This document shows positions 34,756 to 41,969 of a DNA stretch of 41,969 nt, in pieces. The DNA is taken from positions 1 to 41,969 of the forward strand of contig JALWTS010000045.1 in the NCBI GenBank assembly GCA_027077805.1, given 5' to 3'. A program made the position numbers and the translations under genes. The stretch is from Gammaproteobacteria bacterium (lineage in GTDB: Bacteria > Pseudomonadota > Gammaproteobacteria > JABHGC01). The notes beneath the pieces were generated by a model, which saw only the letters and a list, made by a program, of their open reading frames with translations, had not been told where the DNA came from and ran no database searches. Numbering within the stretch: position 1 is the stretch's first letter; each line of letters opens with the position of its first letter.

Positions 34756-34776
34756 GTTCTATATAATTTTTAGAAC
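34756..34776 (+). promoter_or_regulatory. Inverted repeat around a TATAAT box upstream of livK
   Basis: GTTCTA (34756-34761) and TAGAAC (34771-34776) are perfect inverted half-sites flanking TATAATTTT, with TATAAT at 34762-34767. The arrangement looks like an operator placed over the -10 element of a promoter, 41 bp before the livK start. The -35 element at the right spacing (TTTTCT) is weak, which would fit a regulated promoter. It could also serve smpB on the other strand. Confidence 0.4.
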
Positions 34777-34816
34777 TGCTATTGTAATATTTTCAATTCC
34801 AAAAAAGGAAGAAGTA

Positions 34817-35920
34817 ATGAAAAAAATCGCTTTATTTTGCTTAGTGTTTGCTTGGTTAGGTTTAAGTTTTGCGGGGGATATCATAAAAATTGGGGTTGCT
34901 GGTCCCCATACGGGGGCTTATGCCGCATTTGGTGAGCAATTATGGCGTGGCTCTGAACAAGCTGCTAATGATATTAATGCCAAAGGTGGCATTAATGGCA
35001 AAAAAATTGAGTTAGTGAAAGCCGATGATGCTTGTGAACCCAAACAAGCCGTCAGTATTGCCAATCGTTTAATTGATTCTGATGAGGTAGTGGCAGTGAT
35101 TGGCCATTTTTGTTCTTCCTCAACCATGCCTGCGTCAGAAATTTATGATGATGCTGGCGTATTAATGATTACGCCGGGTTCCACTAATCCGAAAATTACC
35201 GAACGTGGTTTAGTGACGATTTTGCGTACCTGTGGTCGTGATGATCAACAAGGCACTGTCGCTGCCGACTTTTTAGTCAAAACCTTAAAAGCGAAACGTG
35301 TTGCGGTATTACATGATAAAGATACTTATGGTCAAGGTTTAGCCGATGCGATGAAAGCCCATATGAATATATTAGGGGTGAAAGAAGTATTATATGAAGG
35401 CTTAACTCGAGGCGAAAAGGATTTTAATGCCTTGGTGACTAAATTACGTTCGCTAAATGTTGATGCGGTATATTTTGGTGGCTTGCATACGGAAGCAGGG
35501 CCTTTAGTGAGACAAATGCGAGAACAAGGACTTAATGTTCCTTTTATTTCGGGTGATGGCATTGTCTCTGAAGAATTTGTATTAACCGCGGGTGGTGAGC
35601 AGTATGTAAAAAATGTGTATATGACATTTGGTGCGGACCCTAGAAATATTAAAGCAGGGCAACAAGTGGTCGAAACGTTCCGTCGTCAAGGTTATGAACC
35701 TGAAGGTTATACGTTGTATTCTTATGCAACCATGCAAGTAGTTGCCGAAGCCATGAAACAAGCGAAAACTACCGATGGAATAAAACTGGCTAAATGGTTA
35801 AAACAACACGCTGTCAATACCGTCATGGGTGTGAAATCATGGGATAATAAAGGCGATCTTAATACCTCTGATTATGTTATCTATCAATGGCATGATAACG
35901 GTCAATATAGCGAGTTGTAA
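34817..35920 (+). CDS. livK: Branched-chain amino acid ABC transporter, substrate-binding protein
   Basis: This 367-residue periplasmic binding protein is the receptor of a Liv-type importer. A signal peptide (MKKIALFCLVFAWLGLSFA) precedes GDIIKIGVAGPHTGAYAAFGEQLWRGSEQAANDINAKGGINGKKIELVKADDACEP, a textbook LivJ/LivK N-terminus. The two-lobe Leu/Ile/Val-binding fold continues with VIGHFCSSSTMPASEIYDDAGVLMITPGSTNP and VAVLHDKDTYGQGLADAMK. AAGGAAGAAG precedes the ATG. It opens the livKHMGF operon with 6 bp to livH. Close homologues bind Leu, Ile, Val or related amino acids; some bind urea or short amides, so the ligand is not certain. Confidence 0.93.
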   Translation: MKKIALFCLVFAWLGLSFAGDIIKIGVAGPHTGAYAAFGEQLWRGSEQAANDINAKGGINGKKIELVKADDACEPKQAVSIANRLIDSDEVVAVIGHFCSSSTMPASEIYDDAGVLMITPGSTNPKITERGLVTILRTCGRDDQQGTVAADFLVKTLKAKRVAVLHDKDTYGQGLADAMKAHMNILGVKEVLYEGLTRGEKDFNALVTKLRSLNVDAVYFGGLHTEAGPLVRQMREQGLNVPFISGDGIVSEEFVLTAGGEQYVKNVYMTFGADPRNIKAGQQVVETFRRQGYEPEGYTLYSYATMQVVAEAMKQAKTTDGIKLAKWLKQHAVNTVMGVKSWDNKGDLNTSDYVIYQWHDNGQYSEL

Positions 35921-35926
35921 TCCATT

Positions 35927-36850
35927 ATGGATTGGATGATTATTCTACAGCAATTGGTTAATGGTTTAACCTTAGGTGCTATCTATGGATTGATTGCCGT
36001 GGGTTATACCATGGTTTATGGCATTATCGGCATGATTAATTTTGCTCATGGTGATATTTATATGGTGTCAGCCTATTTAACAGCGATTTGTATTGCGGTA
36101 TTTATGTCATGGTGGGGATGGACTTTTGTGCCGTTAATCTTGGTATTAACCTTAATTGTGGTTATCTTGTTTACCTCTTTGTATGGTTGGGTAGTGGAAC
36201 GAGTTGCCTATCGACCTTTAAGAGGTTCACAACGTTTGGCACCATTGATTTCCGCTATTGGTATGTCATTGGTGTTACAAAACTATGTGCAAATCAGTCA
36301 ATCGGCTAGGACACAGGGAGTGCCAAGTTTGATTAGTGGTCATCCGTTACGCATAGGTTCCGAACAAAATTTTGTCCAGATTACCGAAATGCAAATTTTA
36401 ATTGTCATCGTGGCATTTTTAAGTATGGCGGTGTTAAGCTATATTATTCAAGCGACAGCGTTAGGGCGAGCCTGTCGTGCCACGCAACAAGATCGTGTGA
36501 TGGCATCGATTTTAGGCATTAATACCGATAAAATTATTTCCATTGTATTTATCATTGGTGCCGCCAGTGCGGCTGTGGCAGGGGTGTTAGTTACCTTAAA
36601 TTATGGCACTTTTGATTTTTTTATCGGTTTTGTTACAGGGATTAAAGCCTTTACCGCCGCTGTATTAGGTGGGATTGGTTCTTTGCCTGGGGCAATGTTG
36701 GGTGGTTTAATTTTAGGTTTAGCTGAGTCGTTGTTTTCAGGATTTGTGAATACCGATTATAAAGATGTATTTGCCTTTGCCTTATTAGTGTTAGTCTTAA
36801 TCTTTCGTCCCAGTGGTTTATTAGGTAAGCCTGAGGTGGAGAAAGTTTGA
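35927..36850 (+). CDS. livH: Branched-chain amino acid ABC transporter permease LivH
   Basis: This 307-residue inner-membrane permease of the Liv importer has about eight hydrophobic segments. [39 protein letters not shown] is the LivH signature. The ATPase-contacting loop is [29 protein letters not shown], and [29 protein letters not shown] is the conserved C-terminal gate region. It overlaps the livM start by 4 bp (ATGA-type at 36847), so the pair is translationally coupled. Identification is secure. Confidence 0.94.
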   Translation: MDWMIILQQLVNGLTLGAIYGLIAVGYTMVYGIIGMINFAHGDIYMVSAYLTAICIAVFMSWWGWTFVPLILVLTLIVVILFTSLYGWVVERVAYRPLRGSQRLAPLISAIGMSLVLQNYVQISQSARTQGVPSLISGHPLRIGSEQNFVQITEMQILIVIVAFLSMAVLSYIIQATALGRACRATQQDRVMASILGINTDKIISIVFIIGAASAAVAGVLVTLNYGTFDFFIGFVTGIKAFTAAVLGGIGSLPGAMLGGLILGLAESLFSGFVNTDYKDVFAFALLVLVLIFRPSGLLGKPEVEKV

Positions 36851-38106
36851 TGTTGGATGTAGATGCGGATTTTTCGACGAAACAAACCATATTAGATGCG
36901 ATTTTAGCCGCATTGATTGCATGGCTGTTTTTCTTACCGATTACTGGTGTCTTGTTGGATGGTTATGCTGTGCAATCGGCTTGGCATCAGCCATTTGTCT
37001 TAGCCTTAATTGTCTTTTATGCTCGATGTCTAATAGCAATTATTGTTCATACCGATTTGGGGAAACGTTTGTTTGTTGGCAAAGGGCATTATGCTGGGGT
37101 GGAAGTCGTCGATAAAACCAATGCTCACTGGCATTGGCTTCTTGTTATTGTTGCAATCGGTTTCGTTTTCCCCTTTTTTAGTAGCAAGTATTGGCTGACT
37201 GTTGCTATTTTAGCTTTAATTTATGTCTTGCTAGGCTTGGGGCTTAATGTGGTGGTTGGTTTAGCAGGGCTTTTAGATTTAGGCTTTGTGGCGTTTTATG
37301 CGGTAGGTGCTTATAGTTATGCCTTAGGGTCGGAATATTTAGGCTTGGGTTTTTGGACAGCCTTACCGTTTGCCGCCGTGTTGGCTGCCAGCTTTGGGGC
37401 CATTTTAGGCTTTCCTGTGCTGAGAATGCACGGGGATTATTTAGCCATTGTTACCTTAGGTTTTGGGGAAATTATTCGTTTGATTTTAAATAATTGGACG
37501 GCATTTACTGGGGGGCCTAATGGGGCTTCCGCCCCCTTACCGACTTTATTTGGTTTAGAGTTTTCCAGACGTGCCAAACAAGGTGGGACACCTTTTCACG
37601 ACTATTTTGGTTTGGATTATTCGACCATATACCGTTATATTTTGATTTATTTGGTATTATTTTTAGTGGTTTGTGTCATGACTATGGTGGTTGTCAGACT
37701 ACGTCAAATGCCAATTGGACGTGCTTGGGAAGCCTTGCGTGAAGATGAAACTGCTTGTCGTTCTTTAGGGATTAATCATGTGGTGGTAAAATTATCCGCT
37801 TTTAGCATGGGGGCGATGGTCGGTGGTTTAGCCGGGGTGTTTTTTGCGGCTTATCAAGGCTTTATTAATCCTAGTTCCTTTACTTTTTTTGAATCGGCAT
37901 TGATTTTAGCCATTGTGGTATTGGGGGGACTTGGATCAGTGGTAGGTGTGATTATTGCCGCCGTTGTTTTAACGATTTTGCCTGAGTTATTACGAGAATT
38001 TTCTGATTATCGGGTGTTGATTTTTGGTATGTCGATGGTGTTAATGATGATTTGGCGACCCAGAGGATTGTTACCTCAGCGACGGCAAGCATTTAGGCGA
38101 ACATAA
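36847..38106 (+). CDS. livM: Branched-chain amino acid ABC transporter permease LivM
   Basis: The second permease has 419 residues, close to E. coli LivM, with the extra N-terminal region that distinguishes LivM from LivH. That region (1-110) has two or three hydrophobic segments. The core begins [40 protein letters not shown]. The ATPase loop is [29 protein letters not shown] and the C-terminus [32 protein letters not shown] is typical. The stop overlaps the livG start by one base. It forms the translocation channel with LivH. Confidence 0.94.
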   Translation: MMLDVDADFSTKQTILDAILAALIAWLFFLPITGVLLDGYAVQSAWHQPFVLALIVFYARCLIAIIVHTDLGKRLFVGKGHYAGVEVVDKTNAHWHWLLVIVAIGFVFPFFSSKYWLTVAILALIYVLLGLGLNVVVGLAGLLDLGFVAFYAVGAYSYALGSEYLGLGFWTALPFAAVLAASFGAILGFPVLRMHGDYLAIVTLGFGEIIRLILNNWTAFTGGPNGASAPLPTLFGLEFSRRAKQGGTPFHDYFGLDYSTIYRYILIYLVLFLVVCVMTMVVVRLRQMPIGRAWEALREDETACRSLGINHVVVKLSAFSMGAMVGGLAGVFFAAYQGFINPSSFTFFESALILAIVVLGGLGSVVGVIIAAVVLTILPELLREFSDYRVLIFGMSMVLMMIWRPRGLLPQRRQAFRRT

Positions 38107-38990
38107 TGTTATTAGAAGTCAAACAATTAGCCATGCGATTTGGGGGTGTGGTTGCTTTAGATAATGTTAGTTTTGGGGTAGAAGCACATAAGATCACCTC
38201 ATTAATTGGGCCGAATGGGGCAGGTAAAACCACATTATTCAATTGTGTTACGGGATTTTATCAAGCCTCAGCAGGAGAAATTGTTTTTTATCAAAATAAT
38301 CAAGCGATTGATGTCTTAGAGTTATTAGGGAAACCCTTTATTTGGCAAGATTTTGTTAATCCTCGTCAGTTACTAAGGCGACTGTTTTTTAAAATGTTAG
38401 GTGGTTCGCATCGTGTGAATCGTTTGGGTATTGCGAGAACATTCCAAAATATTCGTTTATTTCGAGATATGACGGCCATTGAAAATTTACTCGTTGCCCA
38501 ACATCAGTATTTAAACCGCAATATTTTATCAGGCTTATTGCATAGCAAAGGCTATCAAAAATCAGAACAACAGGCGTTAGAACAGGCATATTATTGGCTG
38601 GATTTAAGTGGTTTGGGGGATGATGCCAATAAATTAGCAGGGCAATTACCTTATGGTCATCAAAAGCGTTTAGAAATTATTCGGGCTATGTGTACCCAGC
38701 CACAATTAATTTGTTTAGATGAACCTGCCGCAGGTTTAAATCCAAACGAAACCGCTGAGTTAGGGGAATTTATTCGCATATTACAACAACAACATCAAAT
38801 AACCGTGTTATTGATTGAACATGATATGCAAATGGTCATGGATATTTCTGATAAAATCGTAGTGCTGGATCATGGTGAAGTGATTGCAACGGGTGGTCCT
38901 GAGGCTATTCAAAAAAATCCTGCGGTATTAGCCGCCTATTTAGGGGAAGAAACGACTGACAAAGCAAAGGCAGAGACAAACAATGACTGA
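38106..38990 (+). CDS. livG: Branched-chain amino acid ABC transporter ATP-binding protein LivG
   Basis: This 294-residue cytoplasmic ATPase has Walker A GPNGAGKTT (35-43), the LivG-type signature LPYGHQKRLEI in place of LSGGQ, Walker B LICLDEPAAGLNP, and the H-loop LLIEHDMQMVM. It is about 35-40 residues longer than E. coli LivG. Part of the excess is an insertion near residues 65-100 (VLELLGKPFIWQDFVNPRQLLRRLF) before RTFQNIRLFRDMTAIENLL. The rest is a C-terminal tail TTDKAKAETNND, whose codons form the first copy of a 43-bp tandem duplication reaching into livF. It pairs with LivF to drive transport. Confidence 0.93.
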   Translation: MLLEVKQLAMRFGGVVALDNVSFGVEAHKITSLIGPNGAGKTTLFNCVTGFYQASAGEIVFYQNNQAIDVLELLGKPFIWQDFVNPRQLLRRLFFKMLGGSHRVNRLGIARTFQNIRLFRDMTAIENLLVAQHQYLNRNILSGLLHSKGYQKSEQQALEQAYYWLDLSGLGDDANKLAGQLPYGHQKRLEIIRAMCTQPQLICLDEPAAGLNPNETAELGEFIRILQQQHQITVLLIEHDMQMVMDISDKIVVLDHGEVIATGGPEAIQKNPAVLAAYLGEETTDKAKAETNND

Positions 38991-39044
38991 GCTTTTATTA
39001 CACAAAGCAAAGGCAGGGATAAACAATGACTGAACCTTTATTGC
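38959..39044 (+). repeat. 43-bp tandem duplication across the livG-livF junction
   Basis: Copy 1 (38959-39001) and copy 2 (39002-39044) match at 38 of 43 positions by eye. Each copy starts ACAAAGCAAAGGCAG and contains AAACAATGACTGA, the overlap of a stop codon with a downstream start. Copy 1 encodes the livG C-terminus and stop; copy 2 holds the livF start. The ATG in copy 1 (38983) opens a 16-codon frame that ends at 39033, inside the livF start region. This reproduces the ATGACTGA overlap at both junctions. Confidence 0.85.
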
Positions 39045-39739
39045 AATTAGATAAGGTAAGTGCCAGCTATGGTTCAATTCAAGCCTTAAAATCCGTCAGT
39101 ATTACCGTCAATCAAGGGGAAATTGTTACCTTGATTGGTGCCAATGGGGCAGGCAAATCCACCTTATTAATGACAATTTTTGGGCAACCACGAGCCAGTT
39201 CAGGACGGATTTTATTGGCAGGTCAAGATATTAGCCAAATACCCATTCATCAAATTTCAAGTTTAGGCTTAGCCCAAGCACCCGAAGGTCGCCGTATTTT
39301 TGCTAGGATGACCGTAGAAGAAAATTTGTTAATGGGAACCATTGCCATTGGTGATGCTTATTTGAAACAGGATAAAGACAAAGTATTTGCCTTATTTCCT
39401 AGATTAAAAGAACGACGCAAACAATCGGCAGGAACGTTATCAGGAGGCGAACAACAAATGTTAGCGATTGGACGAGCTTTAATGAGCCGTCCTAGATTGT
39501 TATTGTTAGATGAGCCAAGTCTAGGATTAGCCCCGCTCATTGTCAAACAAATTTTTGCGATTTTGAAAGAAATTGCTAAGGAAGGTGCCACCATTTTTTT
39601 GGTCGAACAAAATGCCCATCATGCCTTAAATTTAGCCGATAGAGGCTATGTGTTAGCCAATGGGGAAGTACGCTTATCTGGAACAGGTCAAGAATTATTA
39701 GCGAATAAGCAGGTGCAACACGCTTATTTAGGTGGCTAG
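39026..39739 (+). CDS. livF: Branched-chain amino acid ABC transporter ATP-binding protein LivF
   Basis: The second ATPase of the Liv importer has 237 residues, normal for LivF. LLQLDKVSASYGSIQALKSVSITVNQGEIVTLIGANGAGKSTLL includes Walker A GANGAGKS. The LivF-specific APEGRRIFARMTVEENLLMG follows, then the signature LSGGEQQMLAIGRALM, Walker B LLLLDEPSLGLAP and the H-loop FLVEQNAHHALNLADRGYVL. It starts in the second copy of the 43-bp junction duplication, 35 bp after livG. It has no strong Shine-Dalgarno sequence beyond GGCAGGGATAA, so coupling to the preceding short frame may matter. Confidence 0.95.
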   Translation: MTEPLLQLDKVSASYGSIQALKSVSITVNQGEIVTLIGANGAGKSTLLMTIFGQPRASSGRILLAGQDISQIPIHQISSLGLAQAPEGRRIFARMTVEENLLMGTIAIGDAYLKQDKDKVFALFPRLKERRKQSAGTLSGGEQQMLAIGRALMSRPRLLLLDEPSLGLAPLIVKQIFAILKEIAKEGATIFLVEQNAHHALNLADRGYVLANGEVRLSGTGQELLANKQVQHAYLGG

Positions 39740-39779
39740 TTTAACTGTTTTGGCAATAATTTAATGGATTTATGGATTT

Positions 39780-40217
39780 ATGTATCAAATCAAAAAAACC
39801 GCATTAATCAATTTTTCATGTGAAAAAATGTATCAACTGGTGAATGATATTAATGCTTATCCCCAATTTTTACCTTGGTGTAGTAAGGCGAGTATCTTAA
39901 GCCAATCAGAACAAGAAATGAAAGCAGAACTAGTGATTGCTAAAGCTGGCGTGCATAAGTCTCTAATAACGATTAATCGATTGACGAAAAATCAAAAAAT
40001 TGAAATGCGTTTAGCTCAAGGGCCTTTTAGCGATTTTCAGGGAATTTGGCGATTTCAAGCATTAAATGACAATGCCTGTAAAATCAGTTTTGATATTCAA
40101 TTTCAATTTGCCAATGGTTTTGTGGAAAAAGTCATCGCCCCCATATTTATTCAAATTTCAGATACTTGGGTAGATGCGTTTTGCCAACGGGCGAGACAAT
40201 TATACGCAGGTGCTTGA
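39780..40217 (+). CDS. ratA: RatA / COQ10-like START-domain protein
   Basis: This 145-residue protein belongs to the polyketide cyclase/COQ10 group. Relatives bind ubiquinone intermediates; E. coli RatA was described as blocking 70S ribosome formation. The sequence shows ALINFSCEKMYQLVNDINAYPQFLPWCSKASIL, the hallmark N-terminus, then GPFSDFQGIWRFQAL and a C-terminal helix IFIQISDTWVDAFCQRARQLY. No Shine-Dalgarno is visible: the start is preceded by two tandem copies of ATGGATTT (39764-39779), giving three ATGs in three frames. rnfH follows after 1 bp. The livF stop is 40 bp upstream. The toxin label is historical, and a role in respiratory quinone handling is equally possible. Confidence 0.9.
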   Translation: MYQIKKTALINFSCEKMYQLVNDINAYPQFLPWCSKASILSQSEQEMKAELVIAKAGVHKSLITINRLTKNQKIEMRLAQGPFSDFQGIWRFQALNDNACKISFDIQFQFANGFVEKVIAPIFIQISDTWVDAFCQRARQLYAGA

Positions 40218-40218
40218 T

Positions 40219-40554
40219 ATGACACCAACCGTCATCCAAGTAGAAGTGGCTTATGCTCAACCCGAAGAGCAAAAAATTATGGTATTACAAGTTCCTGAAG
40301 GGACGACCGCAGAACAAGCCATTCGACAGTCAAACATACAAGTTTATTTTCCAGAAATTGATTTAAGCCAAAACGATATTGGGATTTTTAGTCAAAAATG
40401 TGCATTAGATACCGTATTACAATCGGGCGATAGAGTGGAGATTTATCGCCCATTGCTTGCTGATCCCAAACAAGCCAGACGTAAACGTGCGCTTAAATCA
40501 ACTAAAACCCAAAAACCAGAACCAAAAACCCAGAACCTAAAGCCTAAAATTTAA
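40219..40554 (+). CDS. rnfH: RnfH family ubiquitin-like protein
   Basis: RnfH (also called RatB in the RatA context) is a small beta-grasp protein of unknown biochemical role. This copy has 111 residues. The core VIQVEVAYAQPEEQKIMVLQVPEGTTAEQAIRQSNI is followed by DIGIFSQKCALDTVLQSGDRVEIYRPLLADPKQARRKRA, the conserved C-terminal family motif. The tail is Lys/Pro/Gln-rich and contains a short repeat (QKPEPKTQNLKPK). The ATG at 40219 comes one base after the ratA TGA, consistent with coupled translation; a longer in-frame start overlapping ratA at 40174 is less likely. Adjacent ratA is the standard partner. Confidence 0.92.
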   Translation: MTPTVIQVEVAYAQPEEQKIMVLQVPEGTTAEQAIRQSNIQVYFPEIDLSQNDIGIFSQKCALDTVLQSGDRVEIYRPLLADPKQARRKRALKSTKTQKPEPKTQNLKPKI

Positions 40555-40583
40555 TTTATACATCACTCCTGATTTTTTAAACC

Positions 40584-41744
40584 ATGACCATTTCAGCACA
40601 AGATTATGAATATATGGCATATGCCTTGCGATTAGCCAAGCGAGGACAATATACCACTCGACCTAATCCCATGGTAGGGTGTGTGATTGTGAAACAGCAA
40701 CAAATGATTGCCAGTGCTTGGCATCAAAAGGCTGGCGAATTGCATGCGGAGCGTTTAGCCTTACAACAACTTGATACTGAGCAAGCCAAACAAGCAAGCG
40801 TTTATGTTACTTTAGAACCTTGTTGCCATTATGGTCAAACTCCCCCTTGTACGCAGGCATTAATCGATGCGAAAGTCAGTCGAGTTGTGATTGCCATGCA
40901 AGACCCGAACCCCTTAGTCGCAGGTCAAGGGATTGCGAAATTACGCCAAGCAGGAATAAGTGTGGATATTGGTGTATTAGAAGCAGAGGCGAAACAGCTT
41001 AATCAAGGTTTTATTAAACGCATGGTATTACAACAACCTTGGGTACAATGCAAAATGGCCATGAGTTTAGATGGACGCACGGCCATGGCAACTGGTGAAA
41101 GTCAATGGATTACCCAAATCGATGCTCGCTTAGATGTACAAAAACATCGAGCCAGAAGTTGTGCCATTATCACGGGTATTAACACCGTTTTAGCGGACGA
41201 TCCGAGTTTAAATGTACGATTATCTGCCACTGATTTAGATATTGCTAAAGTATTGCAACCATTACGAGTGATTTTAGATCCAAATTTTGAATTGCCCATT
41301 AATGCAAAATTATTAAGTTTAGCAGGACAAGTGATTGTCATCGTAAGTCAGTTTAACCAAACGAAGCAAGCTAAAAAAGACTTATTAGAACAACAAGGCG
41401 TTGTCGTGTTTGAGTGGGCAAAAACCAGTGATACCGATAATACCAATCCTACTAAAGATATGATTGATTTGTCCGCTGTATTACACTGTCTTGCGACTGA
41501 ATGGCAATGTAATACGGTTTTCTTAGAAACGGGGGCAACCTTAGCAGGAGCGATGTTACAACAGCAGTTAATTGATGAAGTGATTATCTATATGGCAGCT
41601 TGTATTATGGGCGATCAAGCTAAGGGTTTATTTCATTTGCCGATGCTACAAAGCATGAAAGATCGCTTATGCTTAGATATTCAAGAAATTCGAGCGGTGG
41701 GGGTGGATTGGAAGATTCGGGCTTATCCTCGAAAATCTGGCTAG
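40584..41744 (+). CDS. ribD: Bifunctional riboflavin biosynthesis protein RibD
   Basis: RibD carries out two riboflavin steps in the cytoplasm: deamination of the diaminohydroxypyrimidine ribosyl phosphate, then reduction of the ribosyl side chain with NADPH. The protein is 386 residues. The N-terminal zinc deaminase domain has HAERLAL (H54, catalytic E56) and EPCCHYGQTPPC (C80, C89 as zinc ligands). TRPNPMVGCVIV is the classic start. The C-terminal reductase domain shows KMAMSLDGRTAMATGESQWIT, RAITGINTVLADDPSLNVR-like residues and FLETGATLAGAMLQQQLIDEV. No FMN riboswitch is recognisable in the 29-bp upstream gap. Other rib genes are not in the window. Confidence 0.96.
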   Translation: MTISAQDYEYMAYALRLAKRGQYTTRPNPMVGCVIVKQQQMIASAWHQKAGELHAERLALQQLDTEQAKQASVYVTLEPCCHYGQTPPCTQALIDAKVSRVVIAMQDPNPLVAGQGIAKLRQAGISVDIGVLEAEAKQLNQGFIKRMVLQQPWVQCKMAMSLDGRTAMATGESQWITQIDARLDVQKHRARSCAIITGINTVLADDPSLNVRLSATDLDIAKVLQPLRVILDPNFELPINAKLLSLAGQVIVIVSQFNQTKQAKKDLLEQQGVVVFEWAKTSDTDNTNPTKDMIDLSAVLHCLATEWQCNTVFLETGATLAGAMLQQQLIDEVIIYMAACIMGDQAKGLFHLPMLQSMKDRLCLDIQEIRAVGVDWKIRAYPRKSG

Positions 41745-41761
41745 AACAAAAGGGAAAAACT

Positions 41762-41824
41762 GGGGTCAGAGTAAAATGTTCCCCATTTTTAGCCTATTAA
41801 ATCCTTAAATTTTACTCTGGCCCT
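41762..41824. repeat. REP-like inverted repeat (GGGGTCAGAGTAAAAT type)
   Basis: GGGGTCAGAGTAAAAT (41762-41777) is matched by the inverted ATTTTACTCTGGCCCT (41809-41824), with 14 of 16 positions complementary around a 31-nt spacer. Similar GGGGTCAGAGTAAAAT ends accompany REP-associated tyrosine transposases and their non-autonomous repeats in many bacteria (recalled knowledge). There is no transposase gene here. It sits 18 bp after ribD and could also act as its terminator. Confidence 0.55.
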
Positions 41825-41902
41825 AATTATTCAAAATGAATTAACATTACAAGGTCCATTCGTTATACTATTAATCATCAATGATGAACCTTAGTGATAA
41901 TA

Positions 41903-41969
41903 ATGGCTGAAAAAGACATTGTATCAAAACATATCCTAAAACGATTAGTTTTAGAACTCTCGAAATATT
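41903..41969 (+). CDS. Start of an unidentified gene, cut by the window edge
   Basis: An ATG at 41903 opens a frame that stays open to the window end (22 codons: MAEKDIVSKHILKRLVLELS then KY). The N-terminus vaguely recalls the start of DUF4351/PD-(D/E)XK-type proteins common near mobile repeats, but I cannot support that call from so few residues. No strong Shine-Dalgarno sequence is visible; GTGATAATA lies just before the ATG. Confidence 0.35.
   Translation, partial: MAEKDIVSKHILKRLVLELSKY

Noticed and set aside
38983..39033. 16-codon frame between livG and livF as a separate gene
   Set aside because: It is explained by the 43-bp duplication and ends inside the livF start; it is reported as a junction feature, not as an independent protein.
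40555..40583. FMN riboswitch before ribD
   Set aside because: The gap is only 29 bp and lacks the conserved riboswitch core, which needs far more sequence.
1..41969. tRNA, rRNA, CRISPR array or complete insertion sequence
   Set aside because: No cloverleaf-like segment, repeat-spacer array or transposase gene is visible on either strand by reading; a covariance-model or repeat search could still find a small RNA.

Overview
The window is an AT-rich, densely coded piece of a Gammaproteobacterial chromosome. Support comes from PpiD next to FabI, a YejABEF-type peptide importer, SmpB near RatA and RnfH, E. coli-like Gmd/Fcl/WcaI/WcaJ relatives and a bifunctional RibD. The heavy use of TTA/ATT codons, a PEP-CTERM-like protein and REP-type 'GGGGTCAGAGTAAAAT' repeats fit an environmental lineage such as Thiotrichales or Methylococcales, but I cannot fix the genus. 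No tRNA, rRNA, CRISPR array or complete insertion sequence is visible. No gene-free stretch exceeds about 170 bp.

Layout: (1) 1-9463 is housekeeping and transport: a 5'-truncated ppiD, a dicarboxylate/amino-acid symporter, convergent fabI, then yejA-yejB-yejE-yejF. (2) 9558-10974 holds a TPR-like protein and an acyltransferase. (3) 11044-31749 is a large divergent surface-polysaccharide locus. The minus arm encodes an O-antigen ligase/polymerase-type protein, two FkbM methyltransferases, a sulfotransferase-like protein and a class I methyltransferase. The plus arm is a tightly packed 13-gene operon: flippase, four glycosyltransferases, a PAPS-type sulfotransferase, a Wzy-like polymerase, a UDP-sulfoquinovose synthase homologue, an NAD-dependent sugar epimerase, a carbamoyltransferase, Gmd, Fcl and a WcaJ-like initiating transferase. 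(4) 31920-34726 has a secreted LamG protein with a PEP-CTERM-like tail, a REC-PAS-GGDEF diguanylate cyclase and smpB. (5) 34817-39739 is a complete livKHMGF operon. (6) 39780-41744 holds ratA, rnfH and ribD, followed by a REP-like inverted repeat and the start of an unidentified gene.

How the genes fit together: WcaJ would load the first sugar-phosphate on undecaprenyl phosphate and the four glycosyltransferases would extend it, suggesting a repeat unit of about five sugars. Gmd and Fcl supply GDP-L-fucose, and the SQD1-like enzyme would supply UDP-sulfoquinovose, a sulfonated sugar. Two sulfotransferases, a carbamoyltransferase and three methyltransferases would decorate the glycan. The flippase and polymerase/ligase proteins would export and assemble it. 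No Wza/Wzb/Wzc-type export genes are present, so the product could be O-antigen or an exopolysaccharide exported by genes elsewhere. The most interesting hypothesis is a polysaccharide carrying both a C-sulfonate and O-sulfate esters.

Two other notable features are a 43-bp tandem duplication of the livG/livF translational junction, and the liv operon lying between smpB and ratA-rnfH, which are usually neighbours.
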